Shown here piece after piece: positions 1 through 8,817 of a stretch of DNA of 64,000 bases. The stretch is from Massiliimalia sp050943535 (GTDB taxonomy: Bacteria; Bacillota; Clostridia; Oscillospirales; Ruminococcaceae), in contig JBMNPJ010000011.1 in the NCBI GenBank assembly GCA_050943535.1, forward strand, positions 1 to 64,000, given 5' to 3'. The translations under genes were made by a program, and so were the position numbers. Every line of letters begins with the position of its first letter. The stretch's first letter is position 1. The notes beneath the pieces are model-generated. The model was not told the origin of the DNA, searched no databases, and saw nothing but the letters and a program-made list of their open reading frames with translations.

Positions 1-70
1 AAAAAACACCTGTATATTTTTATAAAAAACCTATTTTCATTTCTTTTAAACCTTGATTTAATAAATACAA

Positions 71-99
71 TTGACTTATGTTTATTAGAATGTTATGAT
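71..99 (+). promoter_or_regulatory. Promoter of the first mannosidase operon
   Basis: TTGACT at 71-76, a 17-base spacer and TATGAT at 94-99, preceded by TG one base upstream (extended -10). Transcription would start near 106 and leave a leader of about 105 bases before the GH38 gene. Bases 1-70 are AT-rich and show no gene. Confidence 0.7.
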
Positions 100-210
100 A
101 AAACAAAAAAGAGCACGGATTTAAACTCGGCAGTATTAAAAAATGAAAGAGCGTCTCTATATCAGGGGCGGATAAAGGGTAGGAAAGAATACTTTTAGGA
201 GGATCAGTTT

Positions 211-2646
211 ATGAAAAAATTACATATGATCGGAAATGCCCATTTGGATCCGGTTTGGCTGTGGCGTTGGCAGGAAGGATTCCAGGAAAATAAAGCGACT
301 TTAAAATCTGCTTTGGACCGTTTAAATGAATATGATGATGTGGTGTTTACTTCCAGTTCTGCTCAATTTTATGAGTGGGTAGAAGAAAATGATCCTGAAA
401 TGTTTGAAAAAATCCGTCATCGGGTTCAGGAAGGTCGTTGGGTGATCTGCGGAGGCTGGTGGATTCAGCCGGACTGTAACTTGCCTGGAGGAGAATCCTT
501 TGCACGGCATGCTCTGTTAGCACAAAACTATTTTAAAGAGAAATTCGGAGTGATTGCCACCGTAGGATATAATGTAGATAGTTTTGGGCATAATGGCATG
601 ATTCCCCAGTTATTGAATCTTTCCGGGATGAAGTACTATGTGTTCATGCGTCCAGGACCTCACGAAAAAGGACTTCCGGGAAGACATTTTATCTGGCGTT
701 CCAGTGATGGATCTCAAGTAACGGCATACCAAATACCTTTTTCTTACTGTACTTTTGGAAGCTTGCAAAAACACATGGAAGCTTGTATGCAGGATTTTGA
801 TCCCAATGTTGACTGTCTTATGTGCTTTTATGGGGTGGGAAATCACGGGGGAGGACCTACCATCGAAAATATTGAAACCATTCGATCTATTCAAAATAAC
901 TATCCGGATGTGGAAATTGTGTTTAGTGATCCGGTTCGGTATTTTAAAGAACTGGATGAAAAAAGATATTCTTTACCGGTGGTTTCAGAAGATCTCCAGC
1001 ATCATGCTAGTGGCTGCTATAGCGTACAGTCTGAAATTAAAAGCATGAACCGCCGTTCTGAGCAGGTTTTACTTCGTGCAGAAAAATGGGCTTCAGTTTC
1101 TTCTGCTATGGGAGAAAGCAAATATCCTGACCGTTTTTCTGATGGATGGAAACGGGTGTTGTTCAATCAGTTCCACGATATTTTGGCAGGTTCCAGTATT
1201 GTAGATGCATATGAGGATTCCAGAAATGAACACGGAGAAGCGTTATCTATTGCAGCTCGTGGAGAAAATAATGCGCTGCAGGCAATTGCGTTTCATATTG
1301 GTATTGAACAGGATACGAATATGTTGCCAGTGGTGGTGTTTAACCCTCATTCCTGGGATATGGAAAGTCCGGTGGAAATTGAGATCGGACAGTTTGCAAA
1401 CCAAAAGATCGGCTCCGTTATTGACGTTGTAGATGCGGACGGAAAACCAGTTGCCTGCCAGCAAATTGCTTCTAATGCTAAGGCCAATGGCCGTACTAGA
1501 ATTGTATTCCGTGCCAAAGTGCCTGCTCTGGGATATCAGGTGTTCCGTTTGTACGGTGATCGGGTAGAAGCTTGTAATTTTGTGGATACTGCAGCGTCTA
1601 ATGTGCTGGAAAACCAGTGGATTCGAGTTAAAATTGATGAGAAAACAGGTGGAATCCAGTCTATTTATGACAAACAAACTGATACCGAGTTTTTGAAAGA
1701 CACAGGTGCTTTGCCAATTATCATTCAGGATGATTCCGATACTTGGAGCCACGGGATCACCCGTTTTGATCAAGAAATCGGTCAGTTTGTTCCAGTATCT
1801 GTGAAAAAGACAGAAGCCGGTCAGGTGCGCAGTTCTATTCGGGTAATCAGCAAATATGGAAACTCCACCATGGTGCAGACTTTTACCCTTTACGCAGATT
1901 CTCGTGATGTTGATGTTTCTGTTCGACTGAACTGGCAGGAAAAATTTAAATGTCTGAAATTAAAATTTCCTGTAAATCTGGATCAGTATCGGGCGACCTA
2001 TGAAATTCCTTTCGGTACTGTGAGTAAGGAATGTAACGGAGAAGAAGAACCTATGCAGAAATGGTTTGATCTGACGGGAATGAAACCGGGAAATAAAACA
2101 GTCTGTGGATTAAGTATTATCAATGAAAATAAATACAGCGCTAATGTGACCCGGAATGTGATGGCAATGACAGTTCTGCGCAGCCCAGTTTACGCGCATC
2201 ATGAACCTTTTGTACTGGAAGATGAAATTGAAGATTATCAGTTTGTGGATCAGGGGATTCAAAATTTCCGGTATCAGATTGTACCTCATATGGGCACTTG
2301 GAAAGAGGCTAGGATTGTCCGCAAGGGCTGTGAACTGAATCAGCCGTATACAGCAATCATTGAAACGTATCATAAAGGTCATCTGCCCCAGAAGGCGCAA
2401 AATATTCGAATTGATGTTCCAAACGTAATTATTTCTGCATTAAAACAGGCGGATCATTTGGATGCGTATATTCTGCGTGTCTATGAAACAGACGGGGTTC
2501 CCACAAAAGCAACCATTGACCTTCCACTTTTTGGGAAGAAGATTACTGCATCAATGCGTGGGAATGAGATTAAAACGTTTGCCATTGATAGGAAACCGGA
2601 TACCATTCCTTATGAAGTCAACCTGCTTGAATGGGAAGTGGAATAA
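211..2646 (+). CDS. GH38 alpha-mannosidase, 811 aa
   Basis: Hydrolyses terminal alpha-linked mannose by a retaining, zinc-dependent mechanism; expected in the cytoplasm because the protein begins directly with the catalytic domain and has no signal peptide. Visible GH38 signatures are the zinc-ligand pair H11 and D13 (HLDPVW), the nucleophile motif NVDSFGH with D123, and the zinc histidine in QFHDI (H322). The C-terminal half is the beta-sandwich region of the family. The start has a strong AGGAGG upstream. It is the first gene of an operon with a ROK kinase and SIS isomerase, which suits intracellular release and use of mannose. Linkage preference cannot be read from sequence. It is the shortest of the three GH38 proteins here and clearly not a recent duplicate of the others. 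Confidence 0.93.
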   Translation: MKKLHMIGNAHLDPVWLWRWQEGFQENKATLKSALDRLNEYDDVVFTSSSAQFYEWVEENDPEMFEKIRHRVQEGRWVICGGWWIQPDCNLPGGESFARHALLAQNYFKEKFGVIATVGYNVDSFGHNGMIPQLLNLSGMKYYVFMRPGPHEKGLPGRHFIWRSSDGSQVTAYQIPFSYCTFGSLQKHMEACMQDFDPNVDCLMCFYGVGNHGGGPTIENIETIRSIQNNYPDVEIVFSDPVRYFKELDEKRYSLPVVSEDLQHHASGCYSVQSEIKSMNRRSEQVLLRAEKWASVSSAMGESKYPDRFSDGWKRVLFNQFHDILAGSSIVDAYEDSRNEHGEALSIAARGENNALQAIAFHIGIEQDTNMLPVVVFNPHSWDMESPVEIEIGQFANQKIGSVIDVVDADGKPVACQQIASNAKANGRTRIVFRAKVPALGYQVFRLYGDRVEACNFVDTAASNVLENQWIRVKIDEKTGGIQSIYDKQTDTEFLKDTGALPIIIQDDSDTWSHGITRFDQEIGQFVPVSVKKTEAGQVRSSIRVISKYGNSTMVQTFTLYADSRDVDVSVRLNWQEKFKCLKLKFPVNLDQYRATYEIPFGTVSKECNGEEEPMQKWFDLTGMKPGNKTVCGLSIINENKYSANVTRNVMAMTVLRSPVYAHHEPFVLEDEIEDYQFVDQGIQNFRYQIVPHMGTWKEARIVRKGCELNQPYTAIIETYHKGHLPQKAQNIRIDVPNVIISALKQADHLDAYILRVYETDGVPTKATIDLPLFGKKITASMRGNEIKTFAIDRKPDTIPYEVNLLEWEVE

Positions 2647-2679
2647 ATCCGGCAATTATTTAAAAAAGGAAGTGACGGC

Positions 2680-3693
2680 ATGAAATCCTATTCCATCGGG
2701 GTGGATATTGGCGGAACCAAATGCGCAGTTGTTTTGGGGAACGCCCAAATAGAACAAACCGACTTAACGGATGTTATTATAGACAGAATATGTTTTCAAA
2801 CAGAATCTCAAAAAGGGCCGGACTATGTCATCGGGAATATTTGCCTGTCGTTAGAACAGATGCTGTTAAAACATCACCTTCAGCCAGAACAAATTGCGGC
2901 AATTGGGATTAGCTGCGGCGGTCCTCTGGACCATATCAAAGGGATTGTTATGAACCCGCCCAATCTGTATGGGTGGGATCAGATTCCCATTGTAAAAATT
3001 TTGGAAGAACGGTTTCACATCCCAACCTTTATTCAAAATGATGCCAATGCCTGTGCTTTGGCAGAATGGAGGTTTGGAGCTGCCCGGGGATATAAAAATG
3101 TGATTTTTCTTACCTGCGGTACGGGAATGGGAGCAGGCTTGATTCTGGACGGGAAGCTGTATGCCGGTACCAGCAATATGGCCGGGGAGGTAGGGCATAT
3201 CCGTTTAAGCCAGTGGGGCCCGGTGGGATTTGGGAAAACCGGATCCTTTGAAGGCTTTTGCAGCGGGGGCGGGATTGCCCAGATTGCCAAAATGAAAGTG
3301 CTGGAAAAACTTCAGATGGGGGAAAAACCGGCACTGTGTCCGGAGATTTCTATGCTGGAACAGCTGAATGCCAAAAATGTAGCCATTGCGGCAGAATCAG
3401 GGGACGAACTTGCCAAAGAGATTTACCGAATCAGCGGACATTATTTGGGTGTGGCGCTTTCTCTTTTCATTGATATTCTCAATCCGGAAATGATTGTTAT
3501 CGGCAGTATTTATGAGCGCAGCGGGGATTTGCTGCGGGAAAGCATGATGGAAGTGATCCAGCAGGAGACACTGGAATTTTCCCGGCAGTGCTGTCAGGTT
3601 GTTCCTGCTAGGTTGGGGGACCAGATTGGGGACTTTGCGGCTTTGTCAGTAGCTTTGCAGGGCGCTTATGGAAAGGATGAGAGTCATGAGTAA
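2680..3693 (+). CDS. ROK-family sugar kinase, 337 aa
   Basis: ATP-dependent sugar kinase of the ROK family (glucokinase, mannokinase, N-acetylmannosamine kinase relatives). The N-terminal phosphate-binding motif DIGGT is at residues 9-13, the probable catalytic aspartate is D121 in QNDANA, and the family GEVGH motif with its zinc-type histidine follows. The usual CxCGxxGCxE zinc loop is not conserved; that region reads GKTGSFEGFCSGGG, so zinc binding may be altered. It follows the GH38 gene by 33 bases and overlaps the SIS gene by 8 bases, indicating translational coupling. By context the substrate may be mannose or an amino sugar; this is inference. Confidence 0.9.
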   Translation: MKSYSIGVDIGGTKCAVVLGNAQIEQTDLTDVIIDRICFQTESQKGPDYVIGNICLSLEQMLLKHHLQPEQIAAIGISCGGPLDHIKGIVMNPPNLYGWDQIPIVKILEERFHIPTFIQNDANACALAEWRFGAARGYKNVIFLTCGTGMGAGLILDGKLYAGTSNMAGEVGHIRLSQWGPVGFGKTGSFEGFCSGGGIAQIAKMKVLEKLQMGEKPALCPEISMLEQLNAKNVAIAAESGDELAKEIYRISGHYLGVALSLFIDILNPEMIVIGSIYERSGDLLRESMMEVIQQETLEFSRQCCQVVPARLGDQIGDFAALSVALQGAYGKDESHE

Positions 3694-4318
3694 AACAAAA
3701 TTGCTGGACGACTTGGCAGGGCGGTTCCCTCAGCTCAACATGGAAGTAATCCAAAAAGCATATCAAATTTTATTGGAGTGTGCTCAAAACCAGGGTTGTA
3801 TTTTAACCTGCGGCAATGGGGGAAGCGCTTCGGATGCGGAACATATTGTAGGGGAACTGATGAAAGGATTTCGTCTGCCCAGAACACTGAATGAAAACCA
3901 GAAAGCGCCGTTTTTAAAATACGGGGAACAGGGCAGCAAAACGGCGGATTCCCTGCAAAACGGAATCCGATCCATTTGCCTGAACAGTCAGACCGCTTTA
4001 TTGACTGCGGTGGGAAATGATAACGGATATGACATGGTGTTTGCCCAGCAGACCTATTTGTACGGAGCTTCAGGGGATGTACTGATTGCCATGTCCACTT
4101 CCGGGAATTCTGCCAATGTGGTAAATGCGGCCGTGACGGCAAAGGCAAAACAGATGAAGGTTATTGGAATTACCGGCCAGAAAGGCGGATTGCTGGAACA
4201 GTACAGTGATGTCTGTATTTGTCTGCCGGCTGGGGAAACCTATCAGATTCAGGAACTGACACTGCCTTTATATCATGCCCTTTGCGCCGATCTGGAAACA
4301 GATTTGTTTCATGAGTAA
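3686..4318 (+). CDS. SIS-domain sugar-phosphate isomerase (GmhA/DiaA-like), 210 aa
   Basis: Single SIS domain of the phosphoheptose-isomerase type. The phosphosugar-binding loops are CGNGGSASDAEH from residue 42 and STSGNS at residues 137-142, both close to GmhA. The ATG at 3686 is preferred to an in-frame ATG at 3668 because the GGATGAGAG ribosome site lies just before it. It overlaps the ROK kinase stop, so the two are probably translated as a pair: kinase makes a sugar phosphate, SIS protein isomerises it. True GmhA acts on sedoheptulose 7-phosphate, but no heptose pathway is visible here, so a mannose- or aminosugar-phosphate role is equally plausible. Confidence 0.85.
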   Translation: MSKTKLLDDLAGRFPQLNMEVIQKAYQILLECAQNQGCILTCGNGGSASDAEHIVGELMKGFRLPRTLNENQKAPFLKYGEQGSKTADSLQNGIRSICLNSQTALLTAVGNDNGYDMVFAQQTYLYGASGDVLIAMSTSGNSANVVNAAVTAKAKQMKVIGITGQKGGLLEQYSDVCICLPAGETYQIQELTLPLYHALCADLETDLFHE

Positions 4319-4358
4319 GATGATTTTTTCATGGAATAAGAGAGGAGAGAACGAAGTC

Positions 4359-5318
4359 ATGACTTCAAAAGAACGTGTTCTCAGAGCTATTGAATTCCGC
4401 AGGCCGGATAAAATGCCTATTTTATATTTTAATAAATATATTGAACGGGGAGATATTATCCAGTTGGGATATAAAGCATCTGCAAATTTTCATCCTGCAG
4501 ATCCCAATGAAAGCGAATGGGGATTTAAATGGAAACGGGTGGATCAGACCATGGGACAGCCCTATGATCCACCGATTGGTCAGTGGAGTGACTTGACGGA
4601 TTATCAGCCGCCGGATCCAGAAGCACCAGGAAGATTTGATCATATCCCACAGATTATCAAAAAGCACCCGGATCAGTTTTTGATGGCGGGATTGGGAATT
4701 TCGGGGTTTAACTTTGTTACTTATTTGCGTGGTGTGGAAGAAACCTATATCGACCTGTATGAAGAACCGGAAAATCTTATGAGGCTTATTCATATGGTAT
4801 ACGATTTTGAAACAGCGATCATTCGTCACTATTGTTCGTTCCCGGAAATTGATGCAGTATCTTTTGCAGATGATCTGGGAACTCAGAGGGGGCTGATTAT
4901 TTCTCCGGATATGTGGCGGGAAATTTATAAGCCGTTGTATCAAAAACAGTTTGAACTGATTCATCAGCATGGGAAAAAGGTGTATCTGCACAGCTGTGGA
5001 AATATTTGGGACATTATTGATGATTTTATTGAAATCGGCGTGGATGTATTTAACTTTAATCAGCCGGATGTGTTTGGGATAGAACGACTGGGAGAAAGGT
5101 TTCGAGGCAGATGTGCCTTCTGTACACCTGTGGATCATCAAACAGTAGCGATGCATGGAACAGAACAGCAAATTGAAGATTATATAAAACGACTTAAGAG
5201 TAATTTATCAACCGAAGACGGAGGATATATTGGATATATTGAAGAGTATTCTTCTATGGGAATGAGCCCGGAAACTTTTGAGACCATTTGCCGGGTTTTT
5301 GAGCGAAATAGGAACTAA
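4359..5318 (+). CDS. URO-D-family protein (MtaA/CmuA-like), copy 1, 319 aa
   Basis: Belongs to the uroporphyrinogen-decarboxylase fold superfamily, closer to the methylcobamide:CoM methyltransferase branch than to haem-making HemE. Visible signatures are an N-terminal KERVLRAI...RPDKMP, a central DDLGTQRG segment, and HSCG at residues 211-214, matching the H-x-C zinc/thiol site of MtaA-type enzymes. The ATG at 4359 is chosen over an ORF start at 4275 because GAGGAGAG precedes it and the family N-terminus begins there. It is fourth gene in the mannosidase operon. No corrinoid protein or haem gene is nearby, so the reaction is unknown; methyl-group removal from a sugar is only a guess. Two relatives occur at 13174 and 33164. 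Confidence 0.8.
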   Translation: MTSKERVLRAIEFRRPDKMPILYFNKYIERGDIIQLGYKASANFHPADPNESEWGFKWKRVDQTMGQPYDPPIGQWSDLTDYQPPDPEAPGRFDHIPQIIKKHPDQFLMAGLGISGFNFVTYLRGVEETYIDLYEEPENLMRLIHMVYDFETAIIRHYCSFPEIDAVSFADDLGTQRGLIISPDMWREIYKPLYQKQFELIHQHGKKVYLHSCGNIWDIIDDFIEIGVDVFNFNQPDVFGIERLGERFRGRCAFCTPVDHQTVAMHGTEQQIEDYIKRLKSNLSTEDGGYIGYIEEYSSMGMSPETFETICRVFERNRN

Positions 5319-5323
5319 GCATA

Positions 5324-5373
5324 AAAAACCGCTTTGGTAAATCTGTTAAAACGCAAATTTCAAAGTGGTTTTT
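5324..5373 (+). terminator. Long-loop hairpin between URO-D and DapA-like genes
   Basis: AAAAACCGCTTTG at 5324-5336 pairs with CAAAGTGGTTTTT at 5361-5373 with one G-T pair and a 24-base loop, ending in a T run. It could partly terminate transcription or stabilise the upstream mRNA, lowering expression of the lyase gene that starts 24 bases later. Confidence 0.5.
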
Positions 5374-5397
5374 GCACTGGAATTAGGAGGAAAAATT

Positions 5398-6312
5398 ATG
5401 GAAAATCATTTTCCCGGTGGAGTGTGGCCGGTGATGCTGACCCCTTTTACCCAAGACAATCAAGTGGATTATCCGGCATTGGCACAGCTGATCCAGTGGT
5501 ATCGGCAGGAGGGAGTATCCGGGCTGTTTTCAGTATGTCAGTCCAGCGAGATGTTCTTTCTCAGTTTAGAAGAGCGGGTATCAATTGCGCGGTTTGTAAA
5601 ACAGCAGGCTGGGGATCTGCCGGTAATTGCCTCCGGACATATTTCCGAAGATTTGGAGGAACAGGCAAACGAGCTGACTCAGATTGGCAATACTGGGGTA
5701 GATGCGGTGATTTTGATTACCAACCGTCTGGCAAAACAGGATGAGGGTGACAGCGTGTGGATCAGCCGGCTGGAACAGCTTTTGAAAATGCTTCCGTCAG
5801 ATATGAAGCTGGGATTTTACGAATGCCCTTATCCTTACAAGCGGGTGATGACTCCTGAAACCATTGGCTGGTGCGCAAACACGGGACGTTTTTACTTTTT
5901 AAAGGATACCAGCTGTGATATTGAAAATATCAAGGAAAAACTGGAAGTGTGCCGGGGAACCAATTTGAAGCTTTACAATGCCAATACCGCAACATTACTG
6001 GATTCTCTCAAAGCCGGAGCTGCAGGATACAGTGGAGTTATGGCCAATATGCAATGCAGTCTGTACAGCTGGCTGTGTGAAAACTATGAGCATCCTCAGG
6101 CAGAAAAACTGTCTCAGGAACTGACTATCTGCGCTATGATTGAACGACAGGTATACCCGGTGAATGCCAAGTATTATCTAAATCTGGAAGGAATTCCTAT
6201 GGGAATCCAAAGCCGAACCAGGGATTGCCGGGAGCTGAATGAAACCGCCCGGAAAGAAGTGCGGGATCTGCGGGAGATTACTGCCCGGATGAAGTCCTGG
6301 TATCAAAAATGA
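5398..6312 (+). CDS. DapA/NanA-family lyase or aldolase, 304 aa
   Basis: Class I (Schiff-base) aldolase of the dihydrodipicolinate synthase/N-acetylneuraminate lyase family, a TIM barrel of normal length. The likely Schiff-base lysine is K169 in FLKDTS and the catalytic tyrosine Y141 in GFYECP. The start at 5398 has AGGAGG eight bases upstream; an upstream extension to 5365 lacks one. The substrate is unresolved: sialic acid lyase, 2-keto-3-deoxy-sugar-acid aldolase and dihydrodipicolinate synthase share this fold. The operon context with kinase, isomerase and mannosidase favours a sugar-derived 2-keto acid over lysine biosynthesis; with ROK and SIS proteins, a sialic-acid/ManNAc route is one possibility. 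Confidence 0.85.
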   Translation: MENHFPGGVWPVMLTPFTQDNQVDYPALAQLIQWYRQEGVSGLFSVCQSSEMFFLSLEERVSIARFVKQQAGDLPVIASGHISEDLEEQANELTQIGNTGVDAVILITNRLAKQDEGDSVWISRLEQLLKMLPSDMKLGFYECPYPYKRVMTPETIGWCANTGRFYFLKDTSCDIENIKEKLEVCRGTNLKLYNANTATLLDSLKAGAAGYSGVMANMQCSLYSWLCENYEHPQAEKLSQELTICAMIERQVYPVNAKYYLNLEGIPMGIQSRTRDCRELNETARKEVRDLREITARMKSWYQK

Positions 6313-6366
6313 CTTCTATGCTGAAAAAGACAGGAAAAACCCAATCAGTGCTGAGGATTTGGAAAT

Positions 6367-6400
6367 AAAAAGGGAGAGAAGGCTTTCTCTCCCTTTTTAT
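6367..6400 (+). terminator. Rho-independent terminator of the first operon
   Basis: Arms built on AGGGAGAGAA and TTCTCTCCCT around a GGCT loop, followed by TTTT. It lies 54 bases after the lyase stop and just before the GH35 promoter. Confidence 0.85.
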
Positions 6401-6403
6401 TTC

Positions 6404-6432
6404 TTGACACTGTGAGCGGAATGACGTATTCT
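6404..6432 (+). promoter_or_regulatory. Promoter of the GH35 gene
   Basis: Consensus TTGACA at 6404-6409, 17-base spacer, TATTCT at 6427-6432. It follows a terminator, so the GH35 gene is an independent transcription unit. Confidence 0.75.
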
Positions 6433-6494
6433 GAAACTATAAAATCAGCGTAATAATTTGGCACAGTAATATCACTTTCAGGAGCGTGATCTTG

Positions 6495-8576
6495 ATGGAA
6501 TATACGGTAATTCAGGTGCAAAATCCTCAAAATCCGCCGGCCCCCATTCCCATGGGCGGGAAACGGCAGGATGGCACCGTGTTAGGGGTCAATCAAAGGT
6601 ATTTTGAGAAAAACCATCAGCCGGTGATTCCGGTAATGGGGGAATTTCATTTTTCCCGCTATCCGGCAGAAGAATGGGAAACTGCCTTAGAAATGATGCA
6701 AGCCGGGGGCGTTGAAATTGTAGCCACTTATGTGTTTTGGATTCACCACGAGGAACGCAGGGGTGAATGGGATTTTTCGGACTGCCGCAATCTGCGAAGA
6801 TTTTTGGAAACCTGTCAAAGGGTGGCAATGCCGGTAGTACTGCGGATCGGCCCCTGGTGCCATGGAGAATGCCGGAACGGGGGATTCCCGGACTGGCTCG
6901 TTCATCTTCCAAATATTCAGCCCCGCACCGATGATCCCCAGTATTTGTCCTGTGTTCGGAAACTGTATGAAAAAATTTACCAGCAGGCTGAGGGCATGTT
7001 CTGGCAGGACGGAGGCCCTGTGATCGGGGTTCAGATTGAAAATGAGCTGACCATCATCGATCATCATGAACACAGTCTGGGAATTGAACATCTGAAAACC
7101 TTAAAATCAATGGCACAGGAAATCGGGTTTCAGGTTCCCTTTTATACGGTTACCGGATGGGGTGCTGCCTGCGTACCCGAAGAAGGCTTTTTGCCGCTGC
7201 AGGCCGCCTATGTGGATGCCCCCTGGGATTCCGGGATTGAGGAACTGCCGCCCAGTCCTAACTTTTTAATTGGCGGTTATCGGAATGCGGATCAGGTGGG
7301 AAATGACCTGTTTGGCAGTTCCAGTGTGTTTACCTATGATGAAACCCGGTTTCCTTACGCTACAGCGGAACTGGGCGGAGGCATGCAGGTAACCCATCAC
7401 CGGCGAGTGGTGGCGTTTCCGGAGGATACCCAGGCCATGACCTTGTGTTATCTGGCATCCGGTGCCAATCTGATTGGATATTACATGTATCACGGCGGGG
7501 TCAATCCCAAGGGAAAAGATTCTACCCTCCAGGAATCGGTAGAAAGCGGATACCCCAATGATGTTCCGGTAAAATCCTATGATTTTCAGGCGCCTTTGGG
7601 GGAAAATGGCGAAGTGCGGGAAAGTTTTCGCCGCTTAAAACAGATTCATATGCTGCTCAAAGAGTGGGGCGGGGTGCTGGCTCCGGCTCAGGTGTTTCTG
7701 GCAGAGGAGAATCCCACCGATGCCGGAGACCTGGAACACCTGCGGGCGTCCGTTCGTCATAACTGGGAGACCGGCGGAGGATTTTTGTTTGTAAACAACC
7801 ATCAGCGCAAACGGGTGATGAAGTCTCACCAAAAGGTTTGCTTTCAGGTAAAGACTCCGAAAGAGGAAATTCAGTTTCCGCCCATGTCCATACCGGACGG
7901 GAGAATGGGGATTTTCCCTTATGGGCTTTCACTGGGAGAACATCGCCTGCGCTGTGCCAATGCTCAGCCTTTGTGCCGGTTGGGTGACCGATATTTCTTC
8001 TTTACCGATGAAACCCCAGAATATGTTTGGGAGGGCACTCCGGCGGAAGTGGTGACCTTGACAGAGGAACAGGCACGCAATAGCTGGAAACTGGGAGAAC
8101 AGCTGTATCTTACTGGGGGACAGCTGCGGCAGCATCAGGGCAAAGTATGGCTGCAAACCACCAATTCCCATGAAACGGTGACCGTTTACGGTGCCCAAGG
8201 AGAACCGAAAACCCTGTTCTGTCAATTTCAGCCGGTGGAAATCAACGTCCAGTGGAGCCAGATTGGGAAAACAAAACAGTGGGTGGACTATGCCATCTAT
8301 TTGGATTCTGTTCCCGCCGAGAGGGTATCTGAGGTATTTCTGCAGCTGGACTTTCTGGGAGATCAGGCACAGCTGTTTTTGGAGGAGGAGCTGGTGGCGG
8401 ACTGGTATAGCTGCGGTCTTCCCTGGAGGGTTGCGTTAAAGCGGCTGGGATATTGCCAGGATTACCGGGTGCGGGTATATGCTTCCCAGACGGATATTTA
8501 CTTTGACCTTCCTCAAAAACCGGGAATGGAATTGTGCGGGGTACAGGTGATTCCCCAATACGCCAAATGTCTCTGA
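6495..8576 (+). CDS. GH35-type beta-galactosidase, 693 aa
   Basis: Retaining glycosidase of the GH35 type, expected to remove terminal beta-galactose from oligosaccharides. The N-terminal TIM barrel is recognisable from GEFHFSRYP, the RIGPWCHGECRNGG(F)PDWL stretch and QIENEL with the candidate acid/base E184. A likely nucleophile is E292 in TAELGGG. The C-terminal 250 residues form jelly-roll-like regions. The ATG at 6495 is preferred to GTG 6486 because the AGGAG at 6480-6484 is too close to the GTG. No signal peptide is seen, so it is probably cytoplasmic. It is monocistronic. The nucleophile region departs from the usual GH35 pattern, so another beta-glycoside specificity is possible. Confidence 0.88.
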   Translation: MEYTVIQVQNPQNPPAPIPMGGKRQDGTVLGVNQRYFEKNHQPVIPVMGEFHFSRYPAEEWETALEMMQAGGVEIVATYVFWIHHEERRGEWDFSDCRNLRRFLETCQRVAMPVVLRIGPWCHGECRNGGFPDWLVHLPNIQPRTDDPQYLSCVRKLYEKIYQQAEGMFWQDGGPVIGVQIENELTIIDHHEHSLGIEHLKTLKSMAQEIGFQVPFYTVTGWGAACVPEEGFLPLQAAYVDAPWDSGIEELPPSPNFLIGGYRNADQVGNDLFGSSSVFTYDETRFPYATAELGGGMQVTHHRRVVAFPEDTQAMTLCYLASGANLIGYYMYHGGVNPKGKDSTLQESVESGYPNDVPVKSYDFQAPLGENGEVRESFRRLKQIHMLLKEWGGVLAPAQVFLAEENPTDAGDLEHLRASVRHNWETGGGFLFVNNHQRKRVMKSHQKVCFQVKTPKEEIQFPPMSIPDGRMGIFPYGLSLGEHRLRCANAQPLCRLGDRYFFFTDETPEYVWEGTPAEVVTLTEEQARNSWKLGEQLYLTGGQLRQHQGKVWLQTTNSHETVTVYGAQGEPKTLFCQFQPVEINVQWSQIGKTKQWVDYAIYLDSVPAERVSEVFLQLDFLGDQAQLFLEEELVADWYSCGLPWRVALKRLGYCQDYRVRVYASQTDIYFDLPQKPGMELCGVQVIPQYAKCL

Positions 8577-8672
8577 ATGTGCGGAGATAACTTCCCGGTC
8601 TCGGGAATGGAGATTCTCACCCAGCGGGTATGTTTTTCGTGTTTTTTCCTGAAAACCCCCGATTCTTCTCGG

Positions 8673-8701
8673 TTGACAGGGTGGGGGAAACGTGATACTA
8701 T
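8673..8701 (+). promoter_or_regulatory. Promoter upstream of pth-mfd or a small RNA
   Basis: TTGACA at 8673-8678, 17-base spacer and TACTAT at 8696-8701 with TG one base upstream (extended -10). The start would fall near 8708, giving about 70 bases before the terminator-like hairpin that ends at 8776. Bases 8577-8672 hold only a short hairpin (8591-8606). Confidence 0.6.
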
Positions 8702-8731
8702 TTGAGTAGGAAAAGCGGGAACCAGATTCCC

Positions 8732-8776
8732 TTTAGGAGTGTTGCATGACTTGGGTTTTGCAGCACTCCTTTTTGA
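8732..8776 (+). terminator. Conserved hairpin with T run before pth
   Basis: AGGAGTGTTGCA pairs with TGCAGCACTCCT over a 12-base loop and is followed by TTTTT. It lies between the 8673 promoter and pth, so it acts either as an attenuator of pth-mfd or as the 3' end of a small RNA of about 70 bases. A closely matching element lies at 30532-30575. Confidence 0.7.
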
Positions 8777-8817
8777 GCTTTGAAATACAAATTGTTTATT
8801 TTTAGGAGAATATACAA

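Noticed and set aside
4359..5318. Annotation as hemE (uroporphyrinogen decarboxylase)
   Set aside because: The HSCG motif and absence of haem genes point to the MtaA-like branch; the HemE N-terminal substrate motif is not present.
6486..6494. GTG start for the GH35 gene at 6486
   Set aside because: It is one base from the AGGAG ribosome site; the ATG at 6495 has proper spacing.
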